Assembly: GCF_019977755.1 (NCBI RefSeq)
Contig: NZ_AP025145.1
Span: 868,001 to 932,000 of the forward strand
DNA length: 64,000 nucleotides
Reading direction: 5' to 3'
Origin: Vibrio penaeicida
GTDB taxonomy: Bacteria; Pseudomonadota; Gammaproteobacteria; Enterobacterales; Vibrionaceae
Part shown: in pieces, positions 1 through 9,342 of the stretch
Layout: each line of letters begins with the position of its first letter
How positions within the stretch are numbered: the stretch's first letter is position 1
The notes under the pieces: generated by a model
The model's database searches: none
Told to the model about the DNA's origin: nothing
The model's input: only the letters and a program-made list of their open reading frames with translations
Made by a program: the position numbers and the translations under genes

Positions 1-108
1 GAGCTCGCGCTGTTTATTGCACAAGGGAAATGTTCGTTCATGACCGGAGCCGATATTAGAGTGGACGGCGGAATCATGAGCCAAGTCCCCATTGTCTTGC
101 CGGAATAA
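1..108 (+). CDS. Short-chain dehydrogenase/reductase, C-terminal end only
   Basis: The window opens inside this gene; 35 codons remain, ending in TAA at 106-108. The visible tail contains a TGADIRVDGG stretch, the conserved C-terminal strand of classical SDR oxidoreductases (usually TG..I.VDGG). These enzymes are NAD(P)-dependent and cytosolic. It lies 29 bases upstream of the epimerase gene, in line with the whole sugar operon, so it is probably the sugar dehydrogenase that makes the aldonolactone for the later steps. The catalytic Ser-Tyr-Lys residues lie outside the window, so the substrate cannot be judged. The family call is firm from the motif; the role is inference. Confidence 0.8.
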   Translation, partial: ELALFIAQGKCSFMTGADIRVDGGIMSQVPIVLPE

Positions 109-137
109 GCGTATTACCGGAATAAGGAAGCCAGTTT

Positions 138-1325
138 ATGGAAACTAACTACCGATCAAAGTCATTTCTGAAATCGCACATTCAAAGCATCATGGATTTT
201 TACCACCCTGATTGCATGGACAATAAACGCGGCGGATACATCAACCAGTTTAAGGATGACGGCTCCATATTCGATATGGATACCAAGCACCTTGTTGGTA
301 CTTGTCGGTTTGCATTCAACTACTCCCTTGCATATCTCAATAATGGCGATGTGCAATATCAAAAAGCCGCAGAACATGGCGTTCGATTTTTATTGGAGCA
401 TCATAAACAGCGAGATGGCGGGTACGCTTGGGTGTTGAACGGCTTGGATGTCGAAGATGGAACCCGCCATTGTTATGGTCATGCTTTTGTATTACTGGCA
501 GCCGCGGCTTCAATCAAAGCCAATGCTCCAAGCGGTCGTACATTATTGAATGACATATGGGATGTGCTCGAAGTGCGATTTTGGGATCAAGAGGCACAGT
601 TATATGTCGATGAAATCTTAGAAGGTAGCTGGAACAACGTATCGCCTTACCGTGGTCAAAACGCCAACATGCACATGTGCGAAGCCATGATTTGTGCCTA
701 TGAAGCCACAAAAGAACAGCGATTTCTCGACCGAGCCGTTACCCTCGCAAAACGAATTTGTGTCGATTTAACCAGCCAGTCCGATGGGCTGATTTGGGAG
801 CATTACGACCAAGATTGGAACCACGATTGGGATTACAATCTGGACGATCCAAAACACCTGTTCAGACCATGGGGGTATTTGCCTGGACACTTTACCGAAT
901 GGTCTAAACTGCTTTTGATATTGTCTCGCTACCACAAAGAAGATTGGATGGTGCCAACAGCAACGCATTTATTCGATGCTGCGATGCAAGTCAGTTGGGA
1001 CGATGAATCAGAAGGCATGAATTACACCTTTTCTCCCGATAAAGAAATAGTCGATACCGATCGATACTATTGGGTTGTGGCAGAAACTATTGCCGCTTCC
1101 GCAGCGCTTGCGGTAGAAACGGGTGATAAAAAATATTGGCAATGGTACGAGACTTTATGGGGCGTTGCCGACCGACATTTTATCGATCACACCTACGGTG
1201 GCTGGTTTCGGTTGCTCGACCACAATAATCAAAAATACGACAACTTAAAAAGCCCACCAAGCAAAACGGACTATCACCCACTGTCTGCATGTTTTGAAGT
1301 TCTGCAGAGTTTAAAACGAATTTAA
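138..1325 (+). CDS. AGE family epimerase/isomerase
   Basis: A 395-residue soluble protein of the N-acylglucosamine 2-epimerase superfamily, an (alpha/alpha)6 barrel group that includes mannose isomerase, YihS and cellobiose 2-epimerase. Family landmarks are in order: HCYGHAF in the first third, an N.NMHMCEA segment in the middle (family N.NMHL.EA) and PWGYLPGHFTEW in the second half (family PGH..EW), which together carry the active-site histidines. Length is normal for the family (about 390-420). Family members interconvert an aldose and its C2 epimer or ketose. The gene lies between an SDR gene and a sugar importer, so it probably brings the imported sugar to the isomer that the oxidative route accepts. 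The exact sugar is unknown. Confidence 0.85.
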   Translation: METNYRSKSFLKSHIQSIMDFYHPDCMDNKRGGYINQFKDDGSIFDMDTKHLVGTCRFAFNYSLAYLNNGDVQYQKAAEHGVRFLLEHHKQRDGGYAWVLNGLDVEDGTRHCYGHAFVLLAAAASIKANAPSGRTLLNDIWDVLEVRFWDQEAQLYVDEILEGSWNNVSPYRGQNANMHMCEAMICAYEATKEQRFLDRAVTLAKRICVDLTSQSDGLIWEHYDQDWNHDWDYNLDDPKHLFRPWGYLPGHFTEWSKLLLILSRYHKEDWMVPTATHLFDAAMQVSWDDESEGMNYTFSPDKEIVDTDRYYWVVAETIAASAALAVETGDKKYWQWYETLWGVADRHFIDHTYGGWFRLLDHNNQKYDNLKSPPSKTDYHPLSACFEVLQSLKRI

Positions 1326-1467
1326 CCGCGTTTCGAATAGACGCCTGATCGCGCACTTTCATTATAGAGGTCGTTGTCACCAGTTTAGGGTGCTCTCACC
1401 GAGAGCTGCCACGGGTTAGGCGTGTCTTTAAAACGTAATTCTGTTCAAAAGGACAAGGAATAGAACC
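1326..1467 (+). other. Intergenic gap inside the sugar operon with a small hairpin
   Basis: The 142-base gap before the binding-protein gene is the longest in the operon. It holds a GCTCTC-ACC-GAGAGC hairpin at 1392-1406 with no T-run, so it is not a classical terminator. It may protect or adjust expression of the downstream binding-protein message, which is usually needed in excess; that is inference. No clear promoter or operator was recognised. Confidence 0.3.
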
Positions 1468-2514
1468 ATGTTTAAATACAAAATGTTTGACTGCGAAAAG
1501 CTGAACTGGAAACAGTTTAACTGCAAAAAAATCGTATTGCTGAGTGCCATTCTCAGTACCACATTACTTGGGTTTTCTTCACCCAGTATCGCAGCGGAAA
1601 AGGAAAAGCAGCTGCGTTTTACTTACCTGACACAAACGGGCATCGACAACACATTTTGGCAGACGATCAAACGCGGAATGGACGACGCTTGTGCCTTGCT
1701 AAAAGCGGATTGCCAACTGTTGTTTACACAGGAAAACGGCAATCTTCAAATGCATCTCCAGAACATTGAAACCGTGACCAACCAAGGTGTGGATGGAATT
1801 GTCACCGTGGTGGTGGATGACAACTTGTACGATGAAGCGCTGCAACGTGCCGTCGATAAAGGCATCCCCGTTATTGTGTCGAATGTCGATGATACACAGG
1901 GCGAACTTGGCAATGCTCGGTTAGCGTTTGTCGGGCAAGATTTGTTTCAAGCGGGCTACGAAGTGGCGAAAGGATTGGCAGCCAAGTTCGACCGAAATAA
2001 ACCCGCACACGTCTTATTAGGACTCGCCAGACCCGGTGAAAGCTGGGCGGAAGACAGAATCGGTGGCGCCAAGAAATACCTAAACGAGTTGAACGCAGAA
2101 AACCCTGATTGGAAAGTCACATTTGATGTCATTGATTCGGGTAATGATTTATCCATTACCGGTTCGCGAATTTGCCAATACATCCAAGGACACCCGGAAA
2201 CTAACGCAGTTATTGGAGCGGGCTTTTGGTTTGCAGGCGCTGGGGAATGCTTACGCGATTTGGGTAAAAAGCCAAACGAAGTATGGATGGGCGGTTTTGA
2301 TTTAGTGCCAATTTTGATTGATGAAATGAAAAAAGGGTACGTGCATCTCACCGTTGATCAACAACCTTACTTACAGGGGTATCTGCCTATTCTGCAACTT
2401 CATTTGATCAATAAATTTGGCTTAAGCGCATGGGATGTGAATACAGGTAAAGCTCTGATCACCAAGAAAGATGTTCCCGCGCTTGAAAAGTATATTGATC
2501 AGGGAGTTCGCTAG
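1468..2514 (+). CDS. Sugar ABC transporter periplasmic substrate-binding protein
   Basis: A 348-residue protein resembling the ribose/galactose-binding (type I periplasmic) family. A hydrophobic signal segment lies at about residues 24-42, ending SIAA before the mature EKEKQLRFTYL start. The mature part shows the usual pattern: an N-lobe strand with TG.DN.FWQT, a VDGIVTVVVDD segment and a C-lobe ending with VDQQPYLQGY, typical of RbsB-like proteins. The start has a good AAGGA Shine-Dalgarno eight bases upstream. The N-terminus before the signal core is unusually long and polar with two cysteines, so a start at the second Met (1483) cannot be excluded. It is followed by permease and ATPase genes, so it delivers the sugar to that importer. 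Confidence 0.9.
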   Translation: MFKYKMFDCEKLNWKQFNCKKIVLLSAILSTTLLGFSSPSIAAEKEKQLRFTYLTQTGIDNTFWQTIKRGMDDACALLKADCQLLFTQENGNLQMHLQNIETVTNQGVDGIVTVVVDDNLYDEALQRAVDKGIPVIVSNVDDTQGELGNARLAFVGQDLFQAGYEVAKGLAAKFDRNKPAHVLLGLARPGESWAEDRIGGAKKYLNELNAENPDWKVTFDVIDSGNDLSITGSRICQYIQGHPETNAVIGAGFWFAGAGECLRDLGKKPNEVWMGGFDLVPILIDEMKKGYVHLTVDQQPYLQGYLPILQLHLINKFGLSAWDVNTGKALITKKDVPALEKYIDQGVR

Positions 2515-2516
2515 GC

Positions 2517-3533
2517 ATGGAACAAGAATTAAGGGGCAACTCTGCCCCTATTCAAAAGGAACCCAGAATGAATCTGCGAAGACAACTGAAAGATTTGCTT
2601 TCAAGACCAGAAGTCAGTGCCTTCATTATGTTGCTGATTATGCTTGCGTTGTTCTCTGCGTCGAATCCTTACTTTCTGACGCTCAATAATTTCATGATCA
2701 TTTTGCAGCCCATTCCTGAGATTACTTTGATAGCGATTGGCGTCACCATTTTGATGGTTTCGGGTGAATTCGATTTGTCGGTGGGATCTGTTTTCGCGTT
2801 TTCACCCATGATCATGGTGTTGCTACTTGCAGCGGGTATCCCTGTTGGACTCGCTATTGTAGTCGCTCTCATAGGGGCGGCGGCTGTTGGGCTATGTAAC
2901 TCTTTTATCACGTTAAAAATTGGCTTGCCTTCTTTCATTACGACACTGGGCATGCTGTTCATGATCCGCAGTTTGACGATTGTAATGTCGGGCGGGTTCC
3001 CACCACCATTCCCACGAGATATGGATACGTCTTGGCTGGTAGGGCGTGTGGATCTGCTGCGTGCGTCCATTTTCTACTTGGTGGCTTTCGCGATTGTGTT
3101 GTCGATGTGGTTACGCAGAACCGACTTCGGCAGTTGGATCTACGCAACAGGGGGAAATACGCAAGCTGCCCACGACATGGGTATCAATACCGCGTTGGTG
3201 AAAACCACCGCCTTTGTGTTGTGCTCTGTGCTCGCGGGCTTTGCAGGCATCATCCAATGTTTTCGGATTAAAGCCATTATTCCAACCATGGGAACGGGGT
3301 TTGAACTTCATGCGATTGCCGCTGCCGTTATCGGTGGTGCAGCCTTGACTGGCGGCGTAGGCACAGTCATGGGGGCTATCATTGGGGCACTTCTGATCGC
3401 ATTCATTGAAAACATCATCATCATTAATCGTATTGATGCCAACTGGTTTAAGTTTGCCGTTGGCGCGATGATCGTTTTCTCCGTTGCGTTAAACACATAT
3501 ACCCGCCGAATGGCGGACAAAATGAAAGTATAG
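2517..3533 (+). CDS. Sugar ABC transporter permease, RbsC-like
   Basis: A 338-residue polytopic inner-membrane protein of the BPD_transp_2 family (RbsC/XylH/FrcB type), with about eight to ten hydrophobic segments and the family's GGIQ/GG.F-like loops (VSGEFDLSVGSVFAFSP near residue 80; AAAVIGGAALTGGVGTVMGA near residue 265). It forms the channel of the importer with the preceding binding protein and following ATPase. The first ATG is two bases after the upstream stop. A second ATG at 2568 has a better-placed AAGGA and would give a 321-residue protein beginning MNLRRQLKDLL; a small GGGGCA/TGCCCC palindrome sits between the two starts. Either start leaves all membrane segments intact. Confidence 0.9.
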   Translation: MEQELRGNSAPIQKEPRMNLRRQLKDLLSRPEVSAFIMLLIMLALFSASNPYFLTLNNFMIILQPIPEITLIAIGVTILMVSGEFDLSVGSVFAFSPMIMVLLLAAGIPVGLAIVVALIGAAAVGLCNSFITLKIGLPSFITTLGMLFMIRSLTIVMSGGFPPPFPRDMDTSWLVGRVDLLRASIFYLVAFAIVLSMWLRRTDFGSWIYATGGNTQAAHDMGINTALVKTTAFVLCSVLAGFAGIIQCFRIKAIIPTMGTGFELHAIAAAVIGGAALTGGVGTVMGAIIGALLIAFIENIIIINRIDANWFKFAVGAMIVFSVALNTYTRRMADKMKV

Positions 3534-3545
3534 GAGGCGGAAGTT

Positions 3546-4280
3546 ATGGAATCTCCCTTACTGGAATGTCGCAACATATCAAAGTCTTACTCCGGAGTTG
3601 AAGCACTGCAAAACGTCAATTTGTCGATTGGGCGTGGCGAAGTTATCGGGTTAATTGGTGATAACGGAGCAGGTAAATCGACGCTGATTAAAATTTTGTC
3701 TGGCGTTCATACCCAAAGTAGTGGTGACATCTTTATCGATGAAGAACCGGTCACGATTCGAAACCCAAGACACGCGATGGGTTTGGGCATCGAAACCATT
3801 TACCAATACACCGCAATGGTGCCGGAAATGTCCATCGTTCGGAATATGTTTATTGGACGAGAAATACGCCGAAAAGGTCCAAGAGGGTTTGGGTGGCTGA
3901 ACGAATCCAAAATGGCGGCAGAAGCCATACAAGCGATTAAGGATGTCGGTTTGGATTTGGAACACCCTCATCGCCCGATAAAAGAGCTGTCTGGTGGTCA
4001 ACGCCAAGGTGTAGCCATCGCCAGAGCCATCTATTTCCGGTCTCGGATTCTCATCTTAGATGAGCCGACTAACCACTTGTCTGTTAAAGAAACCGATAAG
4101 GTTCTGGAATACATAGAAATGCTAAAAAATCAGGGAGTAACCTGCATTTTTATTAGCCACAACTTGCACCATGTGTCTCAGGTATCTGACCGTATTGTCG
4201 CCATGGCTCGGGGAGAGAAAACTGCGGATCTGCCTATTGAAGATACGTCAGTAGAGCACATGACCAGGCTTATAAGCTAA
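3546..4280 (+). CDS. Sugar ABC transporter ATP-binding protein, single-domain
   Basis: A 244-residue ABC ATPase with Walker [10 protein letters not shown] near residue 38, a Q-loop IYQYTA, signature LSGGQRQG near 146, Walker B LILDEPT near 165 and switch His in ISHN near 200. It powers the RbsC-like permease. Unlike RbsA, XylG or MglA, which carry two tandem ATPase domains (about 500 residues), this one is half-size, like FrcA-type proteins, so a homodimer is expected. Start is backed by a strong AGGAGG. The gene sits 12 bases after the permease stop and 10 bases before the dehydratase, clearly within one transcript. Confidence 0.92.
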   Translation: MESPLLECRNISKSYSGVEALQNVNLSIGRGEVIGLIGDNGAGKSTLIKILSGVHTQSSGDIFIDEEPVTIRNPRHAMGLGIETIYQYTAMVPEMSIVRNMFIGREIRRKGPRGFGWLNESKMAAEAIQAIKDVGLDLEHPHRPIKELSGGQRQGVAIARAIYFRSRILILDEPTNHLSVKETDKVLEYIEMLKNQGVTCIFISHNLHHVSQVSDRIVAMARGEKTADLPIEDTSVEHMTRLIS

Positions 4281-4290
4281 GAGGGGCAGC

Positions 4291-5517
4291 ATGAAATATC
4301 CAAAAATTACTGATATTAAAGCGACGACAATTACCGTTCCGCTAGAAGCGCCTTTACGCCATTCAAATGGTGCACATTGGGGGAGGTTTGTCCGAACTGT
4401 GGTTCAAGTCGAAACCGATGTTGGCATTGTTGGGCTGGGGGAAATGGGCGGTGGCGGCGAGTCTGCGGAAGCCATGATTGTTGCCTTGAAGCAATATTTA
4501 GTTGGGCATAACCCTTTTGAACTCGAAGCGTTACGCATGAAAATATGCAACCCAACGGCAAGCTTATACAACAACCGAACGCAATACCATGCCGCCATTG
4601 AATTTGCCTGTTTGGATATTTGTGGCAAGTTTTTAGGCGTGCCGGTGTGCGATTTGCTGGGCGGCAAAGTTAGAGACGAAGTGGAATTCGCAAGTTACTT
4701 ATTCTTCCGATTCAATAACGATGATGGCTATGGGGAAGTACGTACTCAAGAGCAGCTTGTAGAACACGCTCGTCAGCTTAAAGAGCAGCACGGATTTCGA
4801 GTTCACAAGCTTAAGAGCGGCGTATTCCCACCGAAATATGAATTAGCCTTATTTCGGGCGCTGGCGCTTTCCTTACCAGAAGACCAAGTTCGATACGACC
4901 CTAATGCCGCGTTTTCGGTTGAAGAGGCTATTTGGTTTGGTCGCAATATCGAAGATCTCAATAACGATTACTACGAAGACCCCACATGGGGTTTGAACGG
5001 GATGAGGACGGTGAGAGATCGCGTGAAAATCCCGAATGCCACCAACACCGTCGTGATTAATTTTGAGCAACTCGCAACCAATGTTCGAGACCCAGCAGTG
5101 GATGTGATTCTGCTGGATACGACATTTTGGGGAGGGATCCGCAATTGCGTTAAAGCAGCCAATGTATGTGAAACGTTTCAAACCAGTGTGTCGGTGCACT
5201 CTTCCGGAGAGTTGGGTATTCAATTAGCCACTATGCTGCACTTAGGGGCGGTTTTGCCCACGCTGACCTATGCAGCGGACGCACACTATCACCACCTTAC
5301 AGACGATGTGATCAAAGGTGGGAAGATGGTTTATCGAGATGGGAAAATACAAGTCCCGACGGCTCCTGGATTAGGCGTTGAGCTGGATGAAGATAAGCTG
5401 AAACACTACGCAGAGCTTTACAAAAAGCTGGGTGGTTACCTCTACGACAGAGATCCATCGCGTCCCGACTGGTTTGCCTATACACCCAATACCCAGTGGG
5501 CAGATCCGAATGGCTAA
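4291..5517 (+). CDS. Enolase-superfamily sugar acid dehydratase (mandelate racemase/glucarate dehydratase type)
   Basis: A 408-residue protein of the mandelate racemase/muconate lactonizing family. The N-terminal capping domain (about 1-130) is followed by the barrel. Active-site residues are visible: KLK base motif K173/K175, metal-ligand candidates D203, E229 and N252, and the His-Asp pair D276/H303 followed by E307. The ATN at 250-252 and HSSGELG at 303-309 resemble the glucarate dehydratase subgroup. Members remove water from aldonic or aldaric acids to give 2-keto-3-deoxy acids. Between lactonase and FAH dehydratase genes, an aldonate such as a pentonate is the likely substrate. D-glucarate or a hexonate remain possible, because subgroup placement does not fix specificity. 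Confidence 0.88.
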   Translation: MKYPKITDIKATTITVPLEAPLRHSNGAHWGRFVRTVVQVETDVGIVGLGEMGGGGESAEAMIVALKQYLVGHNPFELEALRMKICNPTASLYNNRTQYHAAIEFACLDICGKFLGVPVCDLLGGKVRDEVEFASYLFFRFNNDDGYGEVRTQEQLVEHARQLKEQHGFRVHKLKSGVFPPKYELALFRALALSLPEDQVRYDPNAAFSVEEAIWFGRNIEDLNNDYYEDPTWGLNGMRTVRDRVKIPNATNTVVINFEQLATNVRDPAVDVILLDTTFWGGIRNCVKAANVCETFQTSVSVHSSGELGIQLATMLHLGAVLPTLTYAADAHYHHLTDDVIKGGKMVYRDGKIQVPTAPGLGVELDEDKLKHYAELYKKLGGYLYDRDPSRPDWFAYTPNTQWADPNG

Positions 5518-5551
5518 ACAACGTTAGGTTACTGAGCATAAGGAGAATGAA

Positions 5552-6526
5552 ATGGACACTTCAAACTCACACCATGACAGCGTCCTCGACAAGAGGGTTG
5601 GCCGCATAGAGGTTGTTTCGGATGCGCGGTTTTCTGTCGGGGAAAGCCCGCTTTGGAATCCACATGAAAGCAGTTTGATCTTCGTCGATATCATCGACAA
5701 GGTGTTGGTCACTATTGAACAAAATGGCAATTGTACTCGCATACAGACAGAGGACTTCCCGACAGCATGTGCGTTAGTTGAACAATCCAACTCGCACCTT
5801 ATTGTGGCGTTTGCCCAAGGTGTCAGCTTGGTCGATAGGCGCAACGGAAAAGTTCTCCCCGTTTCTCAGCCCGATCAAATGCAAGGGAATCGTCTCAACG
5901 AAGGAAAATGCGACCCCTTGGGGCGTTTTTGGGTGTCGTCCATGCAAACGAATCTTCATCCAGATGGCAGCGGAAAAGAGATGGATAGGGAGTCCGGTGC
6001 GCTGTTTAGCGTGGTTGGTGACGGCTTCTCCAAACGCTGGACCGAATACAACATAGGGTTAACCAATACCATGGCTTGGTCGCCTGATAGAGAAACCTTC
6101 TACTTTGGTGATTCAATGAACAATGTGATTTGGGCGTACGATTATGAATTGGAGGCGGGTGCGGGGAGTAACCCTCGCGTTTTCTTTCAAAATTACCCAA
6201 ATGGCGCGCCGGATGGATCTTGTATCGACAGCGAAGGTTATGTATGGAATTGCCGATTTGGCGGATCCGAAATCGTACGCATTGCCCCTGATGGTTCACT
6301 CGATTCGGTTGTACCTTTACCAGTAACCAATCCAACCAGTTGCACCTTCGGTGGTGAAAATGGCGATACTTTGTACATCACCTCCGCACAGTTCTCTTTG
6401 ACGGCTGAGCAATTAAAGCAAAACCCAATAGAAGGGGCGGTGTTGAGTTTTAAACCTCATGTTGGTGGTTCACATGAATATGAGTTTTCTTGCTCCGAAG
6501 ACCTACTGAACCAACTCCATTTATAA
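5552..6526 (+). CDS. SMP-30/gluconolactonase family sugar lactonase
   Basis: A 324-residue cytosolic beta-propeller of the SMP-30/LRE family. The metal-binding Glu is in VGESPLWNP near residue 30, followed by the family's NRLNEGKCDPLGRFWVSSM block near 115, TNTMAWSPD near 170 and PDGSCIDSEGYVWN near 220, which provide the Asn and Asp ligands. Such enzymes hydrolyse aldonolactones to aldonic acids. It fits between the SDR dehydrogenase (lactone producer) and the enolase-type dehydratase (acid consumer). Spacing is 34 bases after the dehydratase and 12 before the next gene. A GGAG sits before the start. Confidence 0.9.
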   Translation: MDTSNSHHDSVLDKRVGRIEVVSDARFSVGESPLWNPHESSLIFVDIIDKVLVTIEQNGNCTRIQTEDFPTACALVEQSNSHLIVAFAQGVSLVDRRNGKVLPVSQPDQMQGNRLNEGKCDPLGRFWVSSMQTNLHPDGSGKEMDRESGALFSVVGDGFSKRWTEYNIGLTNTMAWSPDRETFYFGDSMNNVIWAYDYELEAGAGSNPRVFFQNYPNGAPDGSCIDSEGYVWNCRFGGSEIVRIAPDGSLDSVVPLPVTNPTSCTFGGENGDTLYITSAQFSLTAEQLKQNPIEGAVLSFKPHVGGSHEYEFSCSEDLLNQLHL

Positions 6527-6538
6527 AGGAAAGACGAT

Positions 6539-7672
6539 ATGACAATCATCCCCAACGATGAAAAAGCATTATGGGTCGGAAGGATTTGGTCTGCCGATGC
6601 TGGTGGCCCTTTGGTTGTGTTGGTAAGGCAAGGGCTGGTATACGATCTTACCGAGTATTCGTCTACCGTGAGTGATTTACTCGATACCGAAAACCTTTTG
6701 TCTATTTTGAAAGCGTGGGATGGTGAGGCATTCGCATCGTGGCAAAACGTGGCGGAATCAAAAAACAGCCAATACCATTTGCTTGCCCCATTTGATTTAC
6801 AAGCCATCAAAGCCGCTGGTGTGACCTTTGCAGTCAGTATGTTAGAAAGAGTGATCGAAGAAAATGCCGATGGTGACCCGCAAAAAGCATCGGTATTACG
6901 ACAAGAGTTGATTGAAGCGATAGGCACCGATTTAGGAAAAGTGAACCCTGGCAGCGAACAAGCTATGCAATTAAAAAAGTTGCTGCAACAAAAAGGGCTA
7001 TGGAGCCAGTATTTGGAAGTGGGTATTGGTCCCGATGCAGAAATCTTTACCAAGGCACAACCCATGTCGAGTGTGGGGTTTGGCGCGCCAATTGGTGTTT
7101 TGTCGACCTCGTATTGGAACAACCCAGAGCCTGAAATCGTGCTTGCTGTAAACTCGAAGGGAAGCATAGTAGGCGCGACTCTCGGTAACGACGTCAACCT
7201 GAGGGATTACGAAGGGCGTAGCGCGCTTTTGCTTGGCAAAGCCAAAGACAACAACGCATCTTGCTCGATAGGACCTCTTATTCGAGTGTTTGATACGAAC
7301 TTCACGCTGGCAGACATTGAGCGTGAAGTTGTGCACCTCACCATTGAAGGTAAAGATGGGTTTTCTCTAGGTGAATCGTCCGATATGGGTAAAATCAGCC
7401 GTTCACCTGAGCAACTGGTGAGTCAATTGATCGGAGTTCATCACCAATACCCCGATGGCGTTGCCCTTTTTTTGGGGACGATGTTTGCCCCCATTCAAGA
7501 TCGTGACGAACAGGGAAGCGGCTTTACCCATAAAGTGGGTGATGTGGTGAGCATACATTCTCAACATTTAGGGCGGCTTCAAAACACGGTTGATCACTGT
7601 GAGAAATTGCCACCGTGGACATTTGGGGTGCGTGCGTTGTACCAGTATTTAAATACTCGCCAGTCAAATTAA
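6539..7672 (+). CDS. FAH-family 2-keto-3-deoxy sugar acid dehydratase
   Basis: A 377-residue protein of the fumarylacetoacetate hydrolase fold. The C-terminal half carries the FAH signature: PEPEIVLAVNSKG near 195 with the acidic metal ligands, GNDVNLRDYEGR near 220 and a SSDMGKISRSPEQLV block near 280. The N-terminal ~120 residues match the longer AraD1/XylX-like subgroup rather than short FahA hydrolases. In Caulobacter xylose and Sulfolobus arabinose pathways, FAH-family proteins dehydrate 2-keto-3-deoxy-pentonate to 2-oxoglutarate semialdehyde. The next gene encodes the matching semialdehyde dehydrogenase, so the same reaction is inferred here. A hydrolase or aldolase function is less likely given the neighbours. 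Confidence 0.85.
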   Translation: MTIIPNDEKALWVGRIWSADAGGPLVVLVRQGLVYDLTEYSSTVSDLLDTENLLSILKAWDGEAFASWQNVAESKNSQYHLLAPFDLQAIKAAGVTFAVSMLERVIEENADGDPQKASVLRQELIEAIGTDLGKVNPGSEQAMQLKKLLQQKGLWSQYLEVGIGPDAEIFTKAQPMSSVGFGAPIGVLSTSYWNNPEPEIVLAVNSKGSIVGATLGNDVNLRDYEGRSALLLGKAKDNNASCSIGPLIRVFDTNFTLADIEREVVHLTIEGKDGFSLGESSDMGKISRSPEQLVSQLIGVHHQYPDGVALFLGTMFAPIQDRDEQGSGFTHKVGDVVSIHSQHLGRLQNTVDHCEKLPPWTFGVRALYQYLNTRQSN

Positions 7673-7702
7673 CCCAGCGTTTGGATAAAAGGATGAATCA
7701 TT

Positions 7703-9241
7703 ATGGCTAATCTAGGGCAAATCGTGATTGGTGGTGCATGGGAAAGCGGAGAAGAAAACCCCATCTATGCCACGAATCCCAAAAGCAACCAACCTCTACC
7801 ACAAGCGTTTCATTCTGCTAGCCTCTCGCAAACGGAAAGAGCGTGTACTGAGGCCGGTAACGCAAGCGCAGAGTTTTCAAAAACGGCACACACCAAGCGA
7901 GGTGATTTTTTGCGAGCCATTGGCGAAGGGCTGCAAAGTCGGGAACCCGATATCGTTCAATTTGGAACACTTGAAACGGGGTTACCAGAAGCCCGCCTAA
8001 AAGGGGAATTACAGCGCACTATTGGGCAACTCAACCTGTTCGCTGATCTTCTCGTCAGTGGGCGCGCATTCGAGACGTTGCACGATGAACCGCTTCCAGA
8101 CAGAGCGCCATTACCAAGGCCCGATTTACGTTTAGTGAAACGTGCTATCGGACCAATTGCCGTATTTGGCGCCAGTAATTTCCCCTTAGCTTTTTCTGTC
8201 GCTGGTGGCGATACCGCATCAGCATTCGCTGCGGGATGCCCTGTTATTGTAAAAGCTCATTCATCGCACCCTTATCTTTCTTATTTTGCGGCTTCAGCAA
8301 TAACGGAAGCGGTAAAGAAAACCGATATGCCTGCTGGCGTTTTCAGTATGGTTTACGGAAGCGGGAATACCGTTGGTAGCCAATTGGTGACTCATCCAGC
8401 CGTTAAAGGCGTTGGCTTTACGGGGTCTAAACAAGGTGGGTTGGCATTGAACAAATTGGCACAAAGCCGCAACGTACCTATTCCAGTTTTTGCGGAAATG
8501 AGCAGTGTTAACCCTGTTTTTCTTTCAGCCAAATCACTTGCTGAGCATTCGGAATTGTTGGCAAAAGGGTTGTCCGACTCCGTTTGTCTTGGTGCCGGGC
8601 AATTTTGTACTAACCCTGGGCTGGTTTTAGTGTGTGAGGGGAGTGAGACCGAGCCATTTGTTCAGAAGTTAACGGTGAATACGCATGCTCAGCCTGCACA
8701 AACCATGTTGAATAAGGGCATATGTCAGGCTTACTATGCCGGAGTAGAACGTTTGGAATCTTTGGGTGCAACGGTATTGAAATCGAGCATGAATACAAAA
8801 TCTGGTGCTGACACATCAATTGATAGCAGTGAGAATCAATGTGAACCTGCGTTGTATCGTATATCAGGAAAGCAATTTTTGGCCGCACCGAACGATTGGC
8901 AACCGGAAGTTTTTGGAGCATCTACGCTTGTTGTCGTTGCTAAAAATGAAGCGGAAATATTGGCGATTCTTCAAACGTTAGAAGGGCAGCTAACCGTGAC
9001 ATTTTGGCTCGATGCTGAAGATGATCCTGATGTACATCAACCACTTATTTCGCAGGCGGAGCAAATTGCCGGGCGTATCATCTTTAATGGTTTTCCTACA
9101 GGCGTTGAAGTGTGCCAGTCGATGGTTCATGGTGGTCCGTATCCAGCAACAACAAACGGTCAATTTACGTCTGTAGGATCAACAGCGATAGAGCGGTGGT
9201 TACGCCCAGTTTGCTTTCAAAATGCGCCTGATTGGGTGTAA
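7703..9241 (+). CDS. Aldehyde dehydrogenase, 2-oxoglutarate semialdehyde type
   Basis: A 512-residue NAD(P)-dependent aldehyde dehydrogenase. Catalytic residues are where the family expects them: N159 in ASNF, K184, general base E265 and nucleophile C302 within GAGQFCTNPG. The FGASNFPLAFSVAGGDTA stretch and the GEL/RLKGELQRT segment resemble alpha-ketoglutaric semialdehyde (2,5-dioxovalerate) dehydrogenases, which are divergent from betaine-type enzymes. It would oxidise the semialdehyde made by the FAH enzyme to 2-oxoglutarate, the entry into the TCA cycle. This is the last gene of the sugar operon; a 100-base gap without an obvious terminator follows. Confidence 0.9.
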   Translation: MANLGQIVIGGAWESGEENPIYATNPKSNQPLPQAFHSASLSQTERACTEAGNASAEFSKTAHTKRGDFLRAIGEGLQSREPDIVQFGTLETGLPEARLKGELQRTIGQLNLFADLLVSGRAFETLHDEPLPDRAPLPRPDLRLVKRAIGPIAVFGASNFPLAFSVAGGDTASAFAAGCPVIVKAHSSHPYLSYFAASAITEAVKKTDMPAGVFSMVYGSGNTVGSQLVTHPAVKGVGFTGSKQGGLALNKLAQSRNVPIPVFAEMSSVNPVFLSAKSLAEHSELLAKGLSDSVCLGAGQFCTNPGLVLVCEGSETEPFVQKLTVNTHAQPAQTMLNKGICQAYYAGVERLESLGATVLKSSMNTKSGADTSIDSSENQCEPALYRISGKQFLAAPNDWQPEVFGASTLVVVAKNEAEILAILQTLEGQLTVTFWLDAEDDPDVHQPLISQAEQIAGRIIFNGFPTGVEVCQSMVHGGPYPATTNGQFTSVGSTAIERWLRPVCFQNAPDWV

Positions 9242-9342
9242 TTTCTAATGCAGCACTTGTGGGGTGTGGCTTACATACCCTTACATTTAGTCTGTGTATA
9301 AAATGATAGCATCCGTTAAGAGAAATCTTACACGGGTGAGCG

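Noticed and set aside
6457..7197. A 246-codon open frame on the minus strand inside the FAH dehydratase gene
   Set aside because: It lies fully antisense to a well-recognised enzyme, has no family match or ribosome site, and reflects codon bias of the real gene.
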